Assembly (NCBI RefSeq): GCF_024359525.1
Contig: NZ_JAKZEU010000001.1
Span: forward strand, 1-64,000
DNA length: 64,000 bases
From: Paracoccus albicereus
Lineage (GTDB): Bacteria > Pseudomonadota > Alphaproteobacteria > Rhodobacterales > Rhodobacteraceae
Direction of reading: 5' to 3'
Position 1 is the stretch's first letter, and the number at the start of each line of letters is the position of its first letter. The notes beneath the pieces are model-generated. The model saw only the letters and a list, made by a program, of their open reading frames with translations, made no database searches and was not told where the DNA came from. A program made the translations under genes and the position numbers. Shown piece after piece: positions 45,399 to 56,392 of this stretch.

Positions 45399-46655
45399 TC
45401 AGCCGGAGCGGCCACCTTCGATCGGCATGATCTGCGCGCCGTCGCCCGTTGATGCGCGGAACGCATCGGCGCGGGACAGATCGCCCATGGGGGGTTCCTG
45501 CCCGCTGCGCTGCCCGCCCTGCCAGGCCGAGACCGGCCCGGCTGCCTCGCGCAGTCGCGGTGCCGCCAGATCGTGGATCGCGAAGCTTGGCATCTCTGGC
45601 AACGGAGCCGCCGATCCGGCGCGGGCGCGGATGCGCAAGGCATGACAGCCGTCGGCCTCTCCCAGCTTGCCTTGGGCGATGACCTGACCCTGTCGAGTCT
45701 CCAGCCGCGCATCGTGCAGGCTGACGCGTGGCAGCGCGATCATCCGGCCGGGCGCGAGCGTCCGTAGCTCGCCGAGCGAAATCTTGCGCCGGCACAGCAC
45801 GCCCAGAAGTTCGATCGGGGCATCTTGCAGCTGTGCGGCCAGCGGACCTGATGCGTTGCTCGCAGCCTTTTCCGGCGCGGTGGCACCCGCTCGGGCAGCC
45901 GGTTGCGCAGCAGGCGCCAACCCGTTCGCGGTTGCGGTGACCGGCGAAGGCAGCGCGGCGATCGCACGGCGTTCGGGCAGGGCCACGACGATCTCGATCT
46001 CGCGTCGCGCCCGATCGTCGCCGACGCGCAGCCGCATCCGCAATGCGCGATAGTTCACATCTTCCAGCATCAGCAGCAATGGGCGGGGATCGTCCAGATG
46101 GCTGGCATAACGGAAGCCGGCGTAATTCTCGAATCCCTCGAGACCGTCGATTTCCGCCTGAAGCTCGGTCAGCGCGCGGTTGACGAATTCCGCGCAGATC
46201 ATTGCGTCGCTTCGGGTGCGGCGACGCGTCTCGACCGGTCGGCCGGTGACGCGGCCCAAGGCCTGCACCTCGATCAGCGCGGTCACGGCCTCCGGATCCA
46301 GCGCGACCACCCCCAGGGCTTCCTGCGGCCCTTCGACCACGGCAAACAGCGCCTGATCGGGAAGGATCTCTGCCATCTCTGCAAGGGTGATGCCGTCCGG
46401 GACGACCGTCAGCGGCTGCACGGGAAGACCGTAGAGGTCTTCGCCAGCACGCGCGATCGCGGTAGCGGCGGCCCGCGCGGGGTTGCGGCGCACCTGCTGT
46501 GGCATCCCCGGCGCTTCGCCCGCATCCATTCGCGCGTTCTGGCGGTTACGCAGCAGACGTCGCAACACCCCGCCTTCCGAGGGCTGGATCGAAGTGACGC
46601 CGTGCTGACCGCTTATCGTTGCATCGCCGTCCGCTGCTGCCGAATCATCAACCAT
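45399..46655 (-). CDS. FliM/FliN-type (SpoA domain) protein, orphan
   Basis: A 418-residue protein whose C-terminal region (about 290-370, PIELLGVLCRRKISLGELRTLAPGRMIALP) is a SpoA/FliN-like surface presentation domain as found in flagellar switch and type III secretion C-ring proteins. The middle part resembles FliM. The N- and C-terminal tails are low in complexity. No flagellar gene is nearby; neighbours are a DUF815 ATPase and tatCBA. It may be the flagellar motor switch encoded apart from the main cluster, or a repurposed relative. Confidence 0.75.
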   Translation of the reverse strand: MVDDSAAADGDATISGQHGVTSIQPSEGGVLRRLLRNRQNARMDAGEAPGMPQQVRRNPARAAATAIARAGEDLYGLPVQPLTVVPDGITLAEMAEILPDQALFAVVEGPQEALGVVALDPEAVTALIEVQALGRVTGRPVETRRRTRSDAMICAEFVNRALTELQAEIDGLEGFENYAGFRYASHLDDPRPLLLMLEDVNYRALRMRLRVGDDRARREIEIVVALPERRAIAALPSPVTATANGLAPAAQPAARAGATAPEKAASNASGPLAAQLQDAPIELLGVLCRRKISLGELRTLAPGRMIALPRVSLHDARLETRQGQVIAQGKLGEADGCHALRIRARAGSAAPLPEMPSFAIHDLAAPRLREAAGPVSAWQGGQRSGQEPPMGDLSRADAFRASTGDGAQIMPIEGGRSG

Positions 46656-46713
46656 GCAAGAGCCTGCCCGTAAAACCGCACAGGCAATCTTTCAGAGAGA
46701 GGTTGATAAAGCC

Positions 46714-47574
46714 TTAAGCCGCGTCCTTGGCATGGATCGAAACCCCATGGCGGCCCGCAAGATCGACGAAGAACTGCCATGCCACACGGCCCGAACGGGC
46801 GCCTCGGGTCGCCTGCCATTCGACGGCCTCGGCCCGCAGCCGGTCGTCGTCGATCTCGAGCCCGTAGGCGTCGCAGTAGCCTCGAACCATCGCGAGATAA
46901 TCGTCCTGCCCGCAGGGGTGAAAGCCGAGCCACAGCCCGAAGCGATCCGACAGCGAAACCTTCTCCTCGACCGCTTCACCGGGATGGATCGCGCTGGAGC
47001 GTTCGTTGTCGATCATGTCGCGCGGCATAAGGTGACGACGATTCGACGTCGCATACAGGATCACGTTGTCGGGCCGACCCGCGATGCCGCCGTCCAGCAC
47101 CGCTTTCAGCGATTTGTACTGCGCATCGTCGTGGCTAAAGCTGAGATCGTCGGCGAACAGGAGGAAACGCCGGTCACGGACCTGACCCAGCATCGCCAGC
47201 AATCGGTCCACGGTGGACAAATCGTCACGCGCGATCTCGACCAGCGCCAGCGGCAGACCCTCGGCCAAGGCGTGAGCGTGGACCGCCTTGACCAGCGAGG
47301 ATTTCCCCATGCCGCGCGCGCCCCACAACAGCGCGTTGTTCGCGCCGTGGCCGCGCGCGAATTGCAGCGTGTTGGCCAGCAACGTGTCACGGGCGCGATC
47401 GATCCCGATCAGCTGAACCAGATCGATCCGGTCGACGCGTGCCACCGGCTGCAACCGGTCTGGATCGGGCTGCCATATGAAGGCATCGGCCGCATCAAAG
47501 GCCGGCATCGGCGCGGGCGGCGGGGCAAGACGCTCCAACGCCTCGGCGATTCGGGTCAGCGCGGCCTCACTCAT
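46714..47574 (-). CDS. DUF815 family ATPase
   Basis: A 286-residue AAA-type protein of the DUF815 family. Walker A is GARGMGKSS, Walker B is [10 protein letters not shown], and the sensor region is [12 protein letters not shown]. Function unknown. Start 47574 overlaps the tatC stop by 8 bp, so it is the last gene of tatA-tatB-tatC-DUF815. The conserved link with Tat genes in Rhodobacterales suggests, but does not prove, an envelope role. Confidence 0.88.
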   Translation of the reverse strand: MSEAALTRIAEALERLAPPPAPMPAFDAADAFIWQPDPDRLQPVARVDRIDLVQLIGIDRARDTLLANTLQFARGHGANNALLWGARGMGKSSLVKAVHAHALAEGLPLALVEIARDDLSTVDRLLAMLGQVRDRRFLLFADDLSFSHDDAQYKSLKAVLDGGIAGRPDNVILYATSNRRHLMPRDMIDNERSSAIHPGEAVEEKVSLSDRFGLWLGFHPCGQDDYLAMVRGYCDAYGLEIDDDRLRAEAVEWQATRGARSGRVAWQFFVDLAGRHGVSIHAKDAA

Positions 47575-48421
47575 CGGGTTCGATCCAGGTTCCGTCGGCA
47601 CGCATCTGCGCCTCGCGTTTGCGTTCGATCCGCGCGACAAGCTGGATCGAGATTTCGTAGAGGCCATAGATCACGGTGAATAGGACGACCTGCGAGATGA
47701 CGTCAGGTGGCGTCACCAGAGCGGCCAAGACGAGAATCGCAAGAACCGCGTATTTTCGGACGCTGGCCAGCCCCGATGAGGAGACCAGCCCTGCCTTGCC
47801 CATCAGCGTCAGCGCGACGGGCAACTGGAACGACAGGCCGAAGGCGAGGATGAATTTGGTGGTCAGCGCAAGGTATTCGCTGACAGAACCCTGGAAGACG
47901 ATGCCCGCCATCGGGTTGTCGGCGACGACCGCATCGGGATCATCCGGCAGGCTGAGCGGGCCCTGCTGGAAACCCAGGAAGAAGTCATAAGCCATCGGCA
48001 GGATGACGTAATAGGCGAATGCCGCGCCAAGAAAGAACATCGCCGGTGATGCGACGAGGAATGGCAGAAACGCCGCCTTCTCGCTGCGGTAAAGTCCCGG
48101 CGCGACGAAGCGCCACAATTGGTAGCCGATGATCGGGAACGCCAGGATGAAGCCGCCGAGAAAGCTGATCTGGATGGCGACGAAGAAACCTTCCTGCAGC
48201 TTCAGCAGGATCAGCCCGCATTCCTGTCCGCGCATCTCCAGCGCATGACAGATCGGGCGCGTCAGGAAATTGTAGATCGGATTCCAGACCGTGTAGCAGA
48301 CGATCATGGCCAGAACGAAAGCGAGGATTGACCAGATCAGCCGTTTGCGCAGTTCGATCAGATGCTCGATCAAGGGTGCGGACGTGTCGTCAATGTCGTC
48401 GGGTCGGTTGGTCGCGGCCAC
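47567..48421 (-). CDS. tatC: Twin-arginine translocase subunit TatC
   Basis: A 284-residue membrane protein with six predicted helices and the TatC hallmark [14 protein letters not shown] at the cytoplasmic N-terminus, needed for binding twin-arginine signals. Later motifs ([22 protein letters not shown]) are normal. It exports folded proteins such as the PhoX protein in this window. It lies 1 bp after tatB. Confidence 0.96.
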   Translation of the reverse strand: MAATNRPDDIDDTSAPLIEHLIELRKRLIWSILAFVLAMIVCYTVWNPIYNFLTRPICHALEMRGQECGLILLKLQEGFFVAIQISFLGGFILAFPIIGYQLWRFVAPGLYRSEKAAFLPFLVASPAMFFLGAAFAYYVILPMAYDFFLGFQQGPLSLPDDPDAVVADNPMAGIVFQGSVSEYLALTTKFILAFGLSFQLPVALTLMGKAGLVSSSGLASVRKYAVLAILVLAALVTPPDVISQVVLFTVIYGLYEISIQLVARIERKREAQMRADGTWIEPDE

Positions 48422-48422
48422 G

Positions 48423-48962
48423 TCAGTCCTCTTTCATGTCGGCGCGGCGCACGGCGTGGATGCGGCGGGTTCCCGGCGCAGCGGCGACACTTTCAGCCTG
48501 ATCGTCAGGTTTGTTCGGTTTCTCGGGCGCTGCCGCGGTTTTTGGGGCGGCAGATTTGGCAGCGGTCGCCGCTGCGGCGGTCACTGCCGCCTTCGGAGTC
48601 GCGCCTGCATCTGCGGCCAACGCCTCCTTGGCCCCCGGATCGGGCACAGCCTTGCCCGAAGGACGGTTCGGAAGCTTCGGATCCCATTTCTCGAATCGGT
48701 CCGCCGCACGGTCCAGCGCGTCGAGTCCCAGCGATTTTTTCGAGGTCAGCGCCTTCATGTCGCGCAGGCTGCCCGTCGCCTCGTCCAGACCGGACGACTT
48801 GGCGGCATCCTCCATCGCCGAGGTGAATTCTCGCGCCATCCCACGCGCCTTGGCGGTGAAGCGGCCCAGGGAATGAAACAGATGCGGCAGGTCGCGCGGA
48901 CCGATCACGATCAGCGCGACGATTCCGATCAGCAGAAGCTCGCTCCAGCCGATGTCGAGCAT
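48423..48962 (-). CDS. tatB: Twin-arginine translocase subunit TatB
   Basis: A 179-residue protein. The N-terminal helix [22 protein letters not shown] is followed by the RDLP and amphipathic helix ([19 protein letters not shown]) of TatB. The C-terminal half is a long Ala/Lys/Pro-rich tail, longer than in E. coli but common in alphaproteobacteria. Operon tatA-tatB-tatC. Confidence 0.95.
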   Translation of the reverse strand: MLDIGWSELLLIGIVALIVIGPRDLPHLFHSLGRFTAKARGMAREFTSAMEDAAKSSGLDEATGSLRDMKALTSKKSLGLDALDRAADRFEKWDPKLPNRPSGKAVPDPGAKEALAADAGATPKAAVTAAAATAAKSAAPKTAAAPEKPNKPDDQAESVAAAPGTRRIHAVRRADMKED

Positions 48963-48981
48963 GGGGTGCGCCCCTTGGCTG

Positions 48982-49260
48982 TCAGCTGCGGTCGGTGGTG
49001 TGCGGCGTCACGTCGCGGGCGTCCTGACCGGGAACGGGGTTCACGGTCTGGCCGGGGACCTGCCCCTGAACCTGACGCGTTGCCGCACCCTCGTCGCTTG
49101 CGCGCTCAAATTCCTCGCTGCCGTCCTTGACGCCCTTCTTGAAGGACGAGATGCCCTTGCCGACCTCGCCCATCAGCGAGCTGACCTTGCCGCGGCCGAA
49201 TAGCACCAGCACCACGACGGCGATCAGAAGAAGGCCGGGAAGGCCAATGTTGTTCAGCAT
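48982..49260 (-). CDS. tatA: Twin-arginine translocase subunit TatA
   Basis: A 92-residue protein with the single N-terminal membrane helix ([16 protein letters not shown]), the [17 protein letters not shown] hinge and amphipathic helix, and a polar tail. ATG 49260 has a GAGCAGG site; the open frame continues to 49302 but only into the hairpin array. It is first in the tat operon. The 200-bp gap to marC contains three spaced hairpins. Confidence 0.95.
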   Translation of the reverse strand: MLNNIGLPGLLLIAVVVLVLFGRGKVSSLMGEVGKGISSFKKGVKDGSEEFERASDEGAATRQVQGQVPGQTVNPVPGQDARDVTPHTTDRS

Positions 49261-49275
49261 GTCCTGCTCCCTCAT

Positions 49276-49347
49276 GCGGGCCCAGGCCCGCGGCAGTATC
49301 AAGCGGGCATCCGGCCCGCGACGGAGGCTAGCGGGCGCTACGCCCGC
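49276..49347. repeat. Array of three GC hairpins upstream of tatA
   Basis: Three perfect inverted repeats, each with a GCGGGC...GCCCGC stem: GCGGGCC-CA-GGCCCGC (49276-49291), GCGGGC-ATCCG-GCCCGC (49303-49319) and GCGGGCG-CTA-CGCCCGC (49331-49347). The spacers between them are exactly 11 nt. The array lies 16 bp upstream of the tatA ATG, inside the probable tat leader. Confidence 0.75.
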
Positions 49348-49460
49348 CGCGGCACGAATTTAGGTCTTCGGATCGGCGATTGCAAAGGGCTTTCGGAATG
49401 CGAGGTCGCGACACCGTGCCGCCGTCTTGGCATGAACTGTCGCTCGGGCGATAAGGAGCC

Positions 49461-50078
49461 ATGGACCTCGCGCCCTATGTCACCGCCTTCGTCACGCTGT
49501 TCGTGGTCGTCGACCCGATCGGTCTGGCACCGATGTTCGTCGCGCTGACGCGGGGCATGGACCCCGCAAAGCGACGGGCGGTCGGTCTTCGTGCGGTCGC
49601 CGTCGCCGCGGGTCTGATGACGCTGTTCGGTCTGGCGGGCGAGCAGATCCTGCATGCGATCGGCATTGGTCTGCCGGCCTTCACGATCGCCGGCGGCATC
49701 CTGTTGTTTCTGACCGCACTCGACATGCTGTTCGAGCGGCGAACCGAACGGCGCGAGGGTCAGTCGACCCCGCCGTTGCACGACGATCCGTCCGTCTTCC
49801 CGATGGCAATGCCGCTGCTGGCGGGACCGGGCTCGCTCGCGACAATGATCCTGCTGATGGGACAGGGATCGGGCGCCGGTCACGTTGCCGCGATCCTTGT
49901 CGTGATGCTGCTCGTTCTGTCGGTCGCGCTGGTCATGTTTCAGCTTTCGGGACTTCTGGCGCGTGCCTTGGGACGAACCGGCATCATCGTGGTCACTCGG
50001 CTTCTCGGCATGCTTCTTGCCGCGCTGTCGGTCCAGTTCGTCATCAATGGTCTAACCGATGCCGGGATCGTCGGGTGA
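49461..50078 (+). CDS. marC: MarC family membrane protein
   Basis: A 205-residue protein with six hydrophobic helices and the MarC segments TLFVVVDPIGLAPMFVALT and FPMAMPLLAGPGSLATMILL. The role in multiple antibiotic resistance once suggested by the name was not confirmed, so function is open. The stop overlaps the next gene (GTGA). Confidence 0.9.
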   Translation: MDLAPYVTAFVTLFVVVDPIGLAPMFVALTRGMDPAKRRAVGLRAVAVAAGLMTLFGLAGEQILHAIGIGLPAFTIAGGILLFLTALDMLFERRTERREGQSTPPLHDDPSVFPMAMPLLAGPGSLATMILLMGQGSGAGHVAAILVVMLLVLSVALVMFQLSGLLARALGRTGIIVVTRLLGMLLAALSVQFVINGLTDAGIVG

Positions 50079-50653
50079 ACGGGATGTTCGGCGACGACTG
50101 GATGCGGCTGATCTACCTGACGCTGCTGATGGTGTCCATTGCCGGCGGATTGCTCGCCGAATTCGCCGGACGCCGCAACCAGGCCCTGCGGCAGATGGCG
50201 GCTTGGGCGATGATCTTTGGTGTCGTGATCGCCGCCGCCTTGTGGTGGGAGGGGCGGCAGGGCGCCCGCCAAACCGTGTTCGATGGCAGGCGGATCGAGG
50301 TTCCCATGTCCGGCGACGGGCACTTTTACCTGACGGCGCAGTTGAACGGCGTCGACGTGCCCTTCGTCGTGGATACCGGCGCGACAGAGGTGGCTTTGTC
50401 GCAGGACGACGCGCAGCGCATCGGGCTGGACCCTGCGAGGCTGGCCTATATGGGACGCGCCAATACCGCCAACGGGCAGATCCGCACCGCGCCCGTCACG
50501 ATCGGGGAGTTCCGCATCGGGGACATCGTGGATCGGAACGTGGGTGCGAGTGTGTCTGAAAGCGACATGGGCATCTCGCTTCTGGGGATGAGCTATCTGC
50601 GCCGCTTCGCCCGTGTGGGCTTCGAGGGCGATCTGCTGATTCTAGAGCGCTAG
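50075..50653 (+). CDS. Retropepsin-like aspartic protease, membrane-anchored (TIGR02281)
   Basis: A 192-residue protein with two N-terminal membrane segments and a periplasmic single-domain aspartic protease with the active site FVVDTGATEVALS. One such domain must dimerise to be active. GTG 50075 overlaps the marC stop; ATG 50084 is the alternative start. Targets unknown. Confidence 0.87.
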   Translation: MNGMFGDDWMRLIYLTLLMVSIAGGLLAEFAGRRNQALRQMAAWAMIFGVVIAAALWWEGRQGARQTVFDGRRIEVPMSGDGHFYLTAQLNGVDVPFVVDTGATEVALSQDDAQRIGLDPARLAYMGRANTANGQIRTAPVTIGEFRIGDIVDRNVGASVSESDMGISLLGMSYLRRFARVGFEGDLLILER

Positions 50654-51243
50654 CGCTCTTCCTCGATCGCGTAGTCGCGATAAAGCTTGGCGTTGGCCAG
50701 CAGAAACACGAACAGGATCAGCGTCAGACCGAACGTCTTGAAATAGACCCAGGTGCTTTCCGACATGGTGCGCCAGACGATCTCGTTCAGGACAGCCATG
50801 GCCAGAAACAGCAGGGTCATGCGGATGGTCAGGATGCGCCAGCCCTCGGCCCGCATCGGCAGCGCCTCACCCAGAACCAGCTGCAGCCAGTTGCGGTCGG
50901 CGATCAGCGCAAAGCCCAGGATGCCCGCGAACAGCAGATAGATCAGCGTCGGCTTCATCTTGAAGAAGCGCGGATCGTTCAGCCAGATCGACAGCCCCCC
51001 GAAGACCAGCACCAGCACTAGGGTCGCGATCTGCATCGCCGAGACCTTGCCCGTCAGCGCCCAGAGGCCGAGCGTTGAGACGACCAGCGCGGGAATGAAG
51101 ACCAGCGTGGCGAAGATGAAGCCGGAATAGTCCTGACCCCACAGCGTCACCGTTTCATTGCGATACAGCAGGTAGACGACGAAGAAGATCAGCAACGGGC
51201 CGAAATCCAGCACCGGCTTCAACCAGGGATAGCGTTCGTTCAT
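50650..51243 (-). CDS. yciB: Inner membrane septation protein YciB/IspZ
   Basis: A 197-residue protein with five to six membrane helices; family signature FGPLLIFFVVYLLY near the N-terminus and LNEIVWRTMSESTWVYFKTFGLT near the C-terminus. In enteric bacteria it aids envelope and septum synthesis. Start 51243 fits the family; the open frame runs on to 51621 over the EamA gene. The stop overlaps the aspartic protease stop on the other strand. Confidence 0.93.
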   Translation of the reverse strand: MNERYPWLKPVLDFGPLLIFFVVYLLYRNETVTLWGQDYSGFIFATLVFIPALVVSTLGLWALTGKVSAMQIATLVLVLVFGGLSIWLNDPRFFKMKPTLIYLLFAGILGFALIADRNWLQLVLGEALPMRAEGWRILTIRMTLLFLAMAVLNEIVWRTMSESTWVYFKTFGLTLILFVFLLANAKLYRDYAIEEER

Positions 51244-51263
51244 CGGCTTTGCTTGAGCCCCCT

Positions 51264-52163
51264 TCAGGACGCGAATTCCACGATCACGGCCCCTGCGGCG
51301 ATTGCCGCCATCAAAAGCGTTCGGACCGGCCCCACCTTTTCGCCCAGGATCAGCCAGCCCACAAGGGCAGCGAACACGGTCGATGTCTCGCGCAGGACCG
51401 CCGCGCGGCCCACGTCGTCGATGCGCGTCGCCAGCATGATCGAACCGAAGCTGGCATAGGCGACGACCGCACCCAGGGCGCCACGTGCCATCAACGGCCG
51501 GGCTTCGGCCCCGGACAGCGATAGAAGACGCCGATGAAGGATGATCGGCATGAAGAGCGAATCGAGCAGGAAAAACCAGATCAGGAAGCTGAACGGGTCG
51601 GGTGAAAGCCGGATGCCCCACGCATCATAGGTGGTATAGGCCGCCACGATCATGCCGGTCATGACCGCCCACATCAGTGCTGGCCGCAGCGTGTCGCGCC
51701 CGATGGTCAGGCGCTGCCAGTTGAAGGCGGCAAGCCCAAGGATGCCGGACACAAGCGTCAGCACGCCAAGCCATTGGACCGCATTGAAATGTTCGTGAAA
51801 GACCAGACCTGCGGCGATGACGGTGAACAGTGGTCCCGTCCCGCGCACCACCGGATAGACGACGGTATAGGCGCCGCGCTGATAGGTCGCAGCCTGCGAC
51901 AGCTTGTAGGCGATATGAATCAGCATCGCACCCCCGAAGACCGGCCACATGAACGGTTCGGGGAACGGCACGACAAAGATCGCCAAGGGCAGCGCGATCA
52001 GTCCGTAGCACAGATCGATCGCGGCGCGGCTGATCCAGGGGTCGTGCCGGCCCTTCTGCAGCGCGCCGAAGACCGCGTGCAAGATCGCCGCGGTCAGGGC
52101 CAGCATCGTCGCGACACGCGCGCCTTCGGGCGTGCCGGTGATGCTGTCGATCCATTGCGTCAT
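51264..52163 (-). CDS. EamA/DMT family transporter
   Basis: A 299-residue protein with about ten helices arranged as two EamA repeats (first ends near residue 140, second GMIVAAYTTYDAWGI ... ETSTVFAALVGWLILGEKVGP). The substrate cannot be deduced. It lies 20 bp upstream of yciB on the same strand, so they probably form one operon. Confidence 0.9.
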   Translation of the reverse strand: MTQWIDSITGTPEGARVATMLALTAAILHAVFGALQKGRHDPWISRAAIDLCYGLIALPLAIFVVPFPEPFMWPVFGGAMLIHIAYKLSQAATYQRGAYTVVYPVVRGTGPLFTVIAAGLVFHEHFNAVQWLGVLTLVSGILGLAAFNWQRLTIGRDTLRPALMWAVMTGMIVAAYTTYDAWGIRLSPDPFSFLIWFFLLDSLFMPIILHRRLLSLSGAEARPLMARGALGAVVAYASFGSIMLATRIDDVGRAAVLRETSTVFAALVGWLILGEKVGPVRTLLMAAIAAGAVIVEFAS

Positions 52164-52235
52164 GGCGCCTCATGCCGCGCCCGTCCGGCGGCGGCAAGGG
52201 GCCTTGGGCCGCACCGGGGCCGCCCGTCGGCGAGA

Positions 52236-53306
52236 TCAGTCCAGGCGGATCGCGGTCAGGATCGGCCCTGCCAGGGCGCCTCGTGCGTCCATGCGCTGGA
52301 CCAGGATGGCGTGGCGGGTATCTTCAGGAAATCCGCCCGACGCGGCGGCTGACATGCCGTCCGAGACGGTCATGCGAAGCGGCGCGTTGCCCGTCCATTC
52401 GGCCAGTTTTTCGACCGAGACGACGATGTTGCGATAGGTGATCGAGCGGCCCCGATTTTCGCCTGCGCCGATCTCGACGGTGCGGCGCGGCAGGTAGCGC
52501 ACCATCAACACGCCGACGCGCCCGCCCAGGTCGGATTGCGGCTGCAATTCGAAGCGGCGCCTGTCGCCATCGGGATGTTGCGCGATGCTGATCAGGGCGG
52601 GCCCGATCCGATCGGTGTCGATTAGCGAGGTCAGTTCCACCGGACCCAGCGATGGCCCGGTCTCGTCACCACCCACGATGATCTGCGGGGTGTAGATCGC
52701 GCGTTCCCCGGCGACGCGGGCATAGCTTTTCTGCCGCTGGGTAAAGGCCGGCTCGGCGAAGTCATCGGCCCAGCCCAGATAGTCCCAGTAATCGACATGG
52801 TAAGACAAAGCCAGGACACCCGGCCGGTCCGCAAGTTCCGACAGCATCATGTCGGCGGGCGGACAGGAAGAGCATCCCTGCGAGGTGAACAATTCGACCA
52901 CGACGGGCGCGATGGCCTGCGCGGGAATCGCAGACCGTGGCAGCCCGCCGCTTTCGGCCAGAAAGTTGACCCCACCCGCCGCGTTGGGAGCCGCGATGAC
53001 AGGGGCGCCGCTTCCGGCACTTGCAGGCGCATAAGGGTTTGCCCCGCTTGCCGAAGCCGCAGCGCCCACCGCGCCATACGGATTCTCCGAACCTGGGGCC
53101 GAGTTCTCGATCTTCGATGCAGCACCCGCTGTTGCGCTCATGCTGGCGGGTGCATCGCCGGTATCGATTTCTATTTGCGGACCCGGATCCAGGGCCGTCT
53201 GCGCGAAGGGTACGGTGGTCATTGTCAGGGTCATGGCCGCAGCAACGGCCAGCAGGCTTGCGACAGACCGGCCCGGCAGGCGCAGACAAGTAAACAGAGG
53301 CAGCAT
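52236..53306 (-). CDS. DUF1223 secreted thioredoxin-like protein
   Basis: A 356-residue protein. A probable signal peptide (SVASLLAVAAAMTLTMTTVPFA) is followed by a low-complexity Ala/Ser/Pro spacer with two NPYA/G repeats (about 45-110), then the DUF1223 domain (VVVELFTSQGCSSCPPADMML with a C-x2-C pair). The N-terminal spacer is an extension beyond the family domain. ATG 53306 is the first start that gives a signal peptide; the frame opens further up at 53546 without one. Function unknown. Confidence 0.85.
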   Translation of the reverse strand: MLPLFTCLRLPGRSVASLLAVAAAMTLTMTTVPFAQTALDPGPQIEIDTGDAPASMSATAGAASKIENSAPGSENPYGAVGAAASASGANPYAPASAGSGAPVIAAPNAAGGVNFLAESGGLPRSAIPAQAIAPVVVELFTSQGCSSCPPADMMLSELADRPGVLALSYHVDYWDYLGWADDFAEPAFTQRQKSYARVAGERAIYTPQIIVGGDETGPSLGPVELTSLIDTDRIGPALISIAQHPDGDRRRFELQPQSDLGGRVGVLMVRYLPRRTVEIGAGENRGRSITYRNIVVSVEKLAEWTGNAPLRMTVSDGMSAAASGGFPEDTRHAILVQRMDARGALAGPILTAIRLD

Positions 53307-53409
53307 CGACACGTCATCGGTAGCGAAGGATCGATCATCAATGCCTCGGACCGCGAGATTCGACAAATCAATGCTTTGTAATTTGCCGTGTGGCACCGCG
53401 ATGTGATCC

Positions 53410-53438
53410 TTGCGCCACGCCCCGATCGGATGTATGCA
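53410..53438 (+). promoter_or_regulatory. Promoter of acnA
   Basis: TTGCGC (53410-53415) is followed after 17 bp by TATGCA (53433-53438). The -10 falls inside the left arm of a palindrome, so the promoter and its likely operator overlap. Confidence 0.5.
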
Positions 53439-53448
53439 ATCGCATACA
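53431..53448. promoter_or_regulatory. Perfect 18-bp palindrome over the acnA promoter
   Basis: TGTATGC-AATC-GCATACA is an exact inverted repeat, 101 bp upstream of the acnA ATG. Its arms contain the candidate -10 element. The form resembles operators of GntR-family repressors; the regulator is not in the window. Confidence 0.65.
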
Positions 53449-53548
53449 AACGCGGAGCCCCGGCCTCTCCTTGCGAAAAGCTGGTGCTTCAGGCAATCAG
53501 AAACCCGATCTTTCGCCGCACCCATCCATCGCAGACAGGGAGGCAACC

Positions 53549-56320
<2,772 letters not shown>

Positions 56321-56342
56321 TCGCAGCATCACTCTTCGAATG

Positions 56343-56372
56343 AAAAGGCCCCCGGGACACGGGGGCCTTTTT
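56343..56372 (+). terminator. Terminator between acnA and the metalloprotease gene
   Basis: A 12-bp perfect stem, AAAAGGCCCCCG with CGGGGGCCTTTT, and a T run. It lies 22 bp after the acnA stop and 20 bp before the end of the converging protease gene, and looks bidirectional. Confidence 0.88.
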
Positions 56373-56392
56373 CGTTGCGGGTTGAGCCGTGA

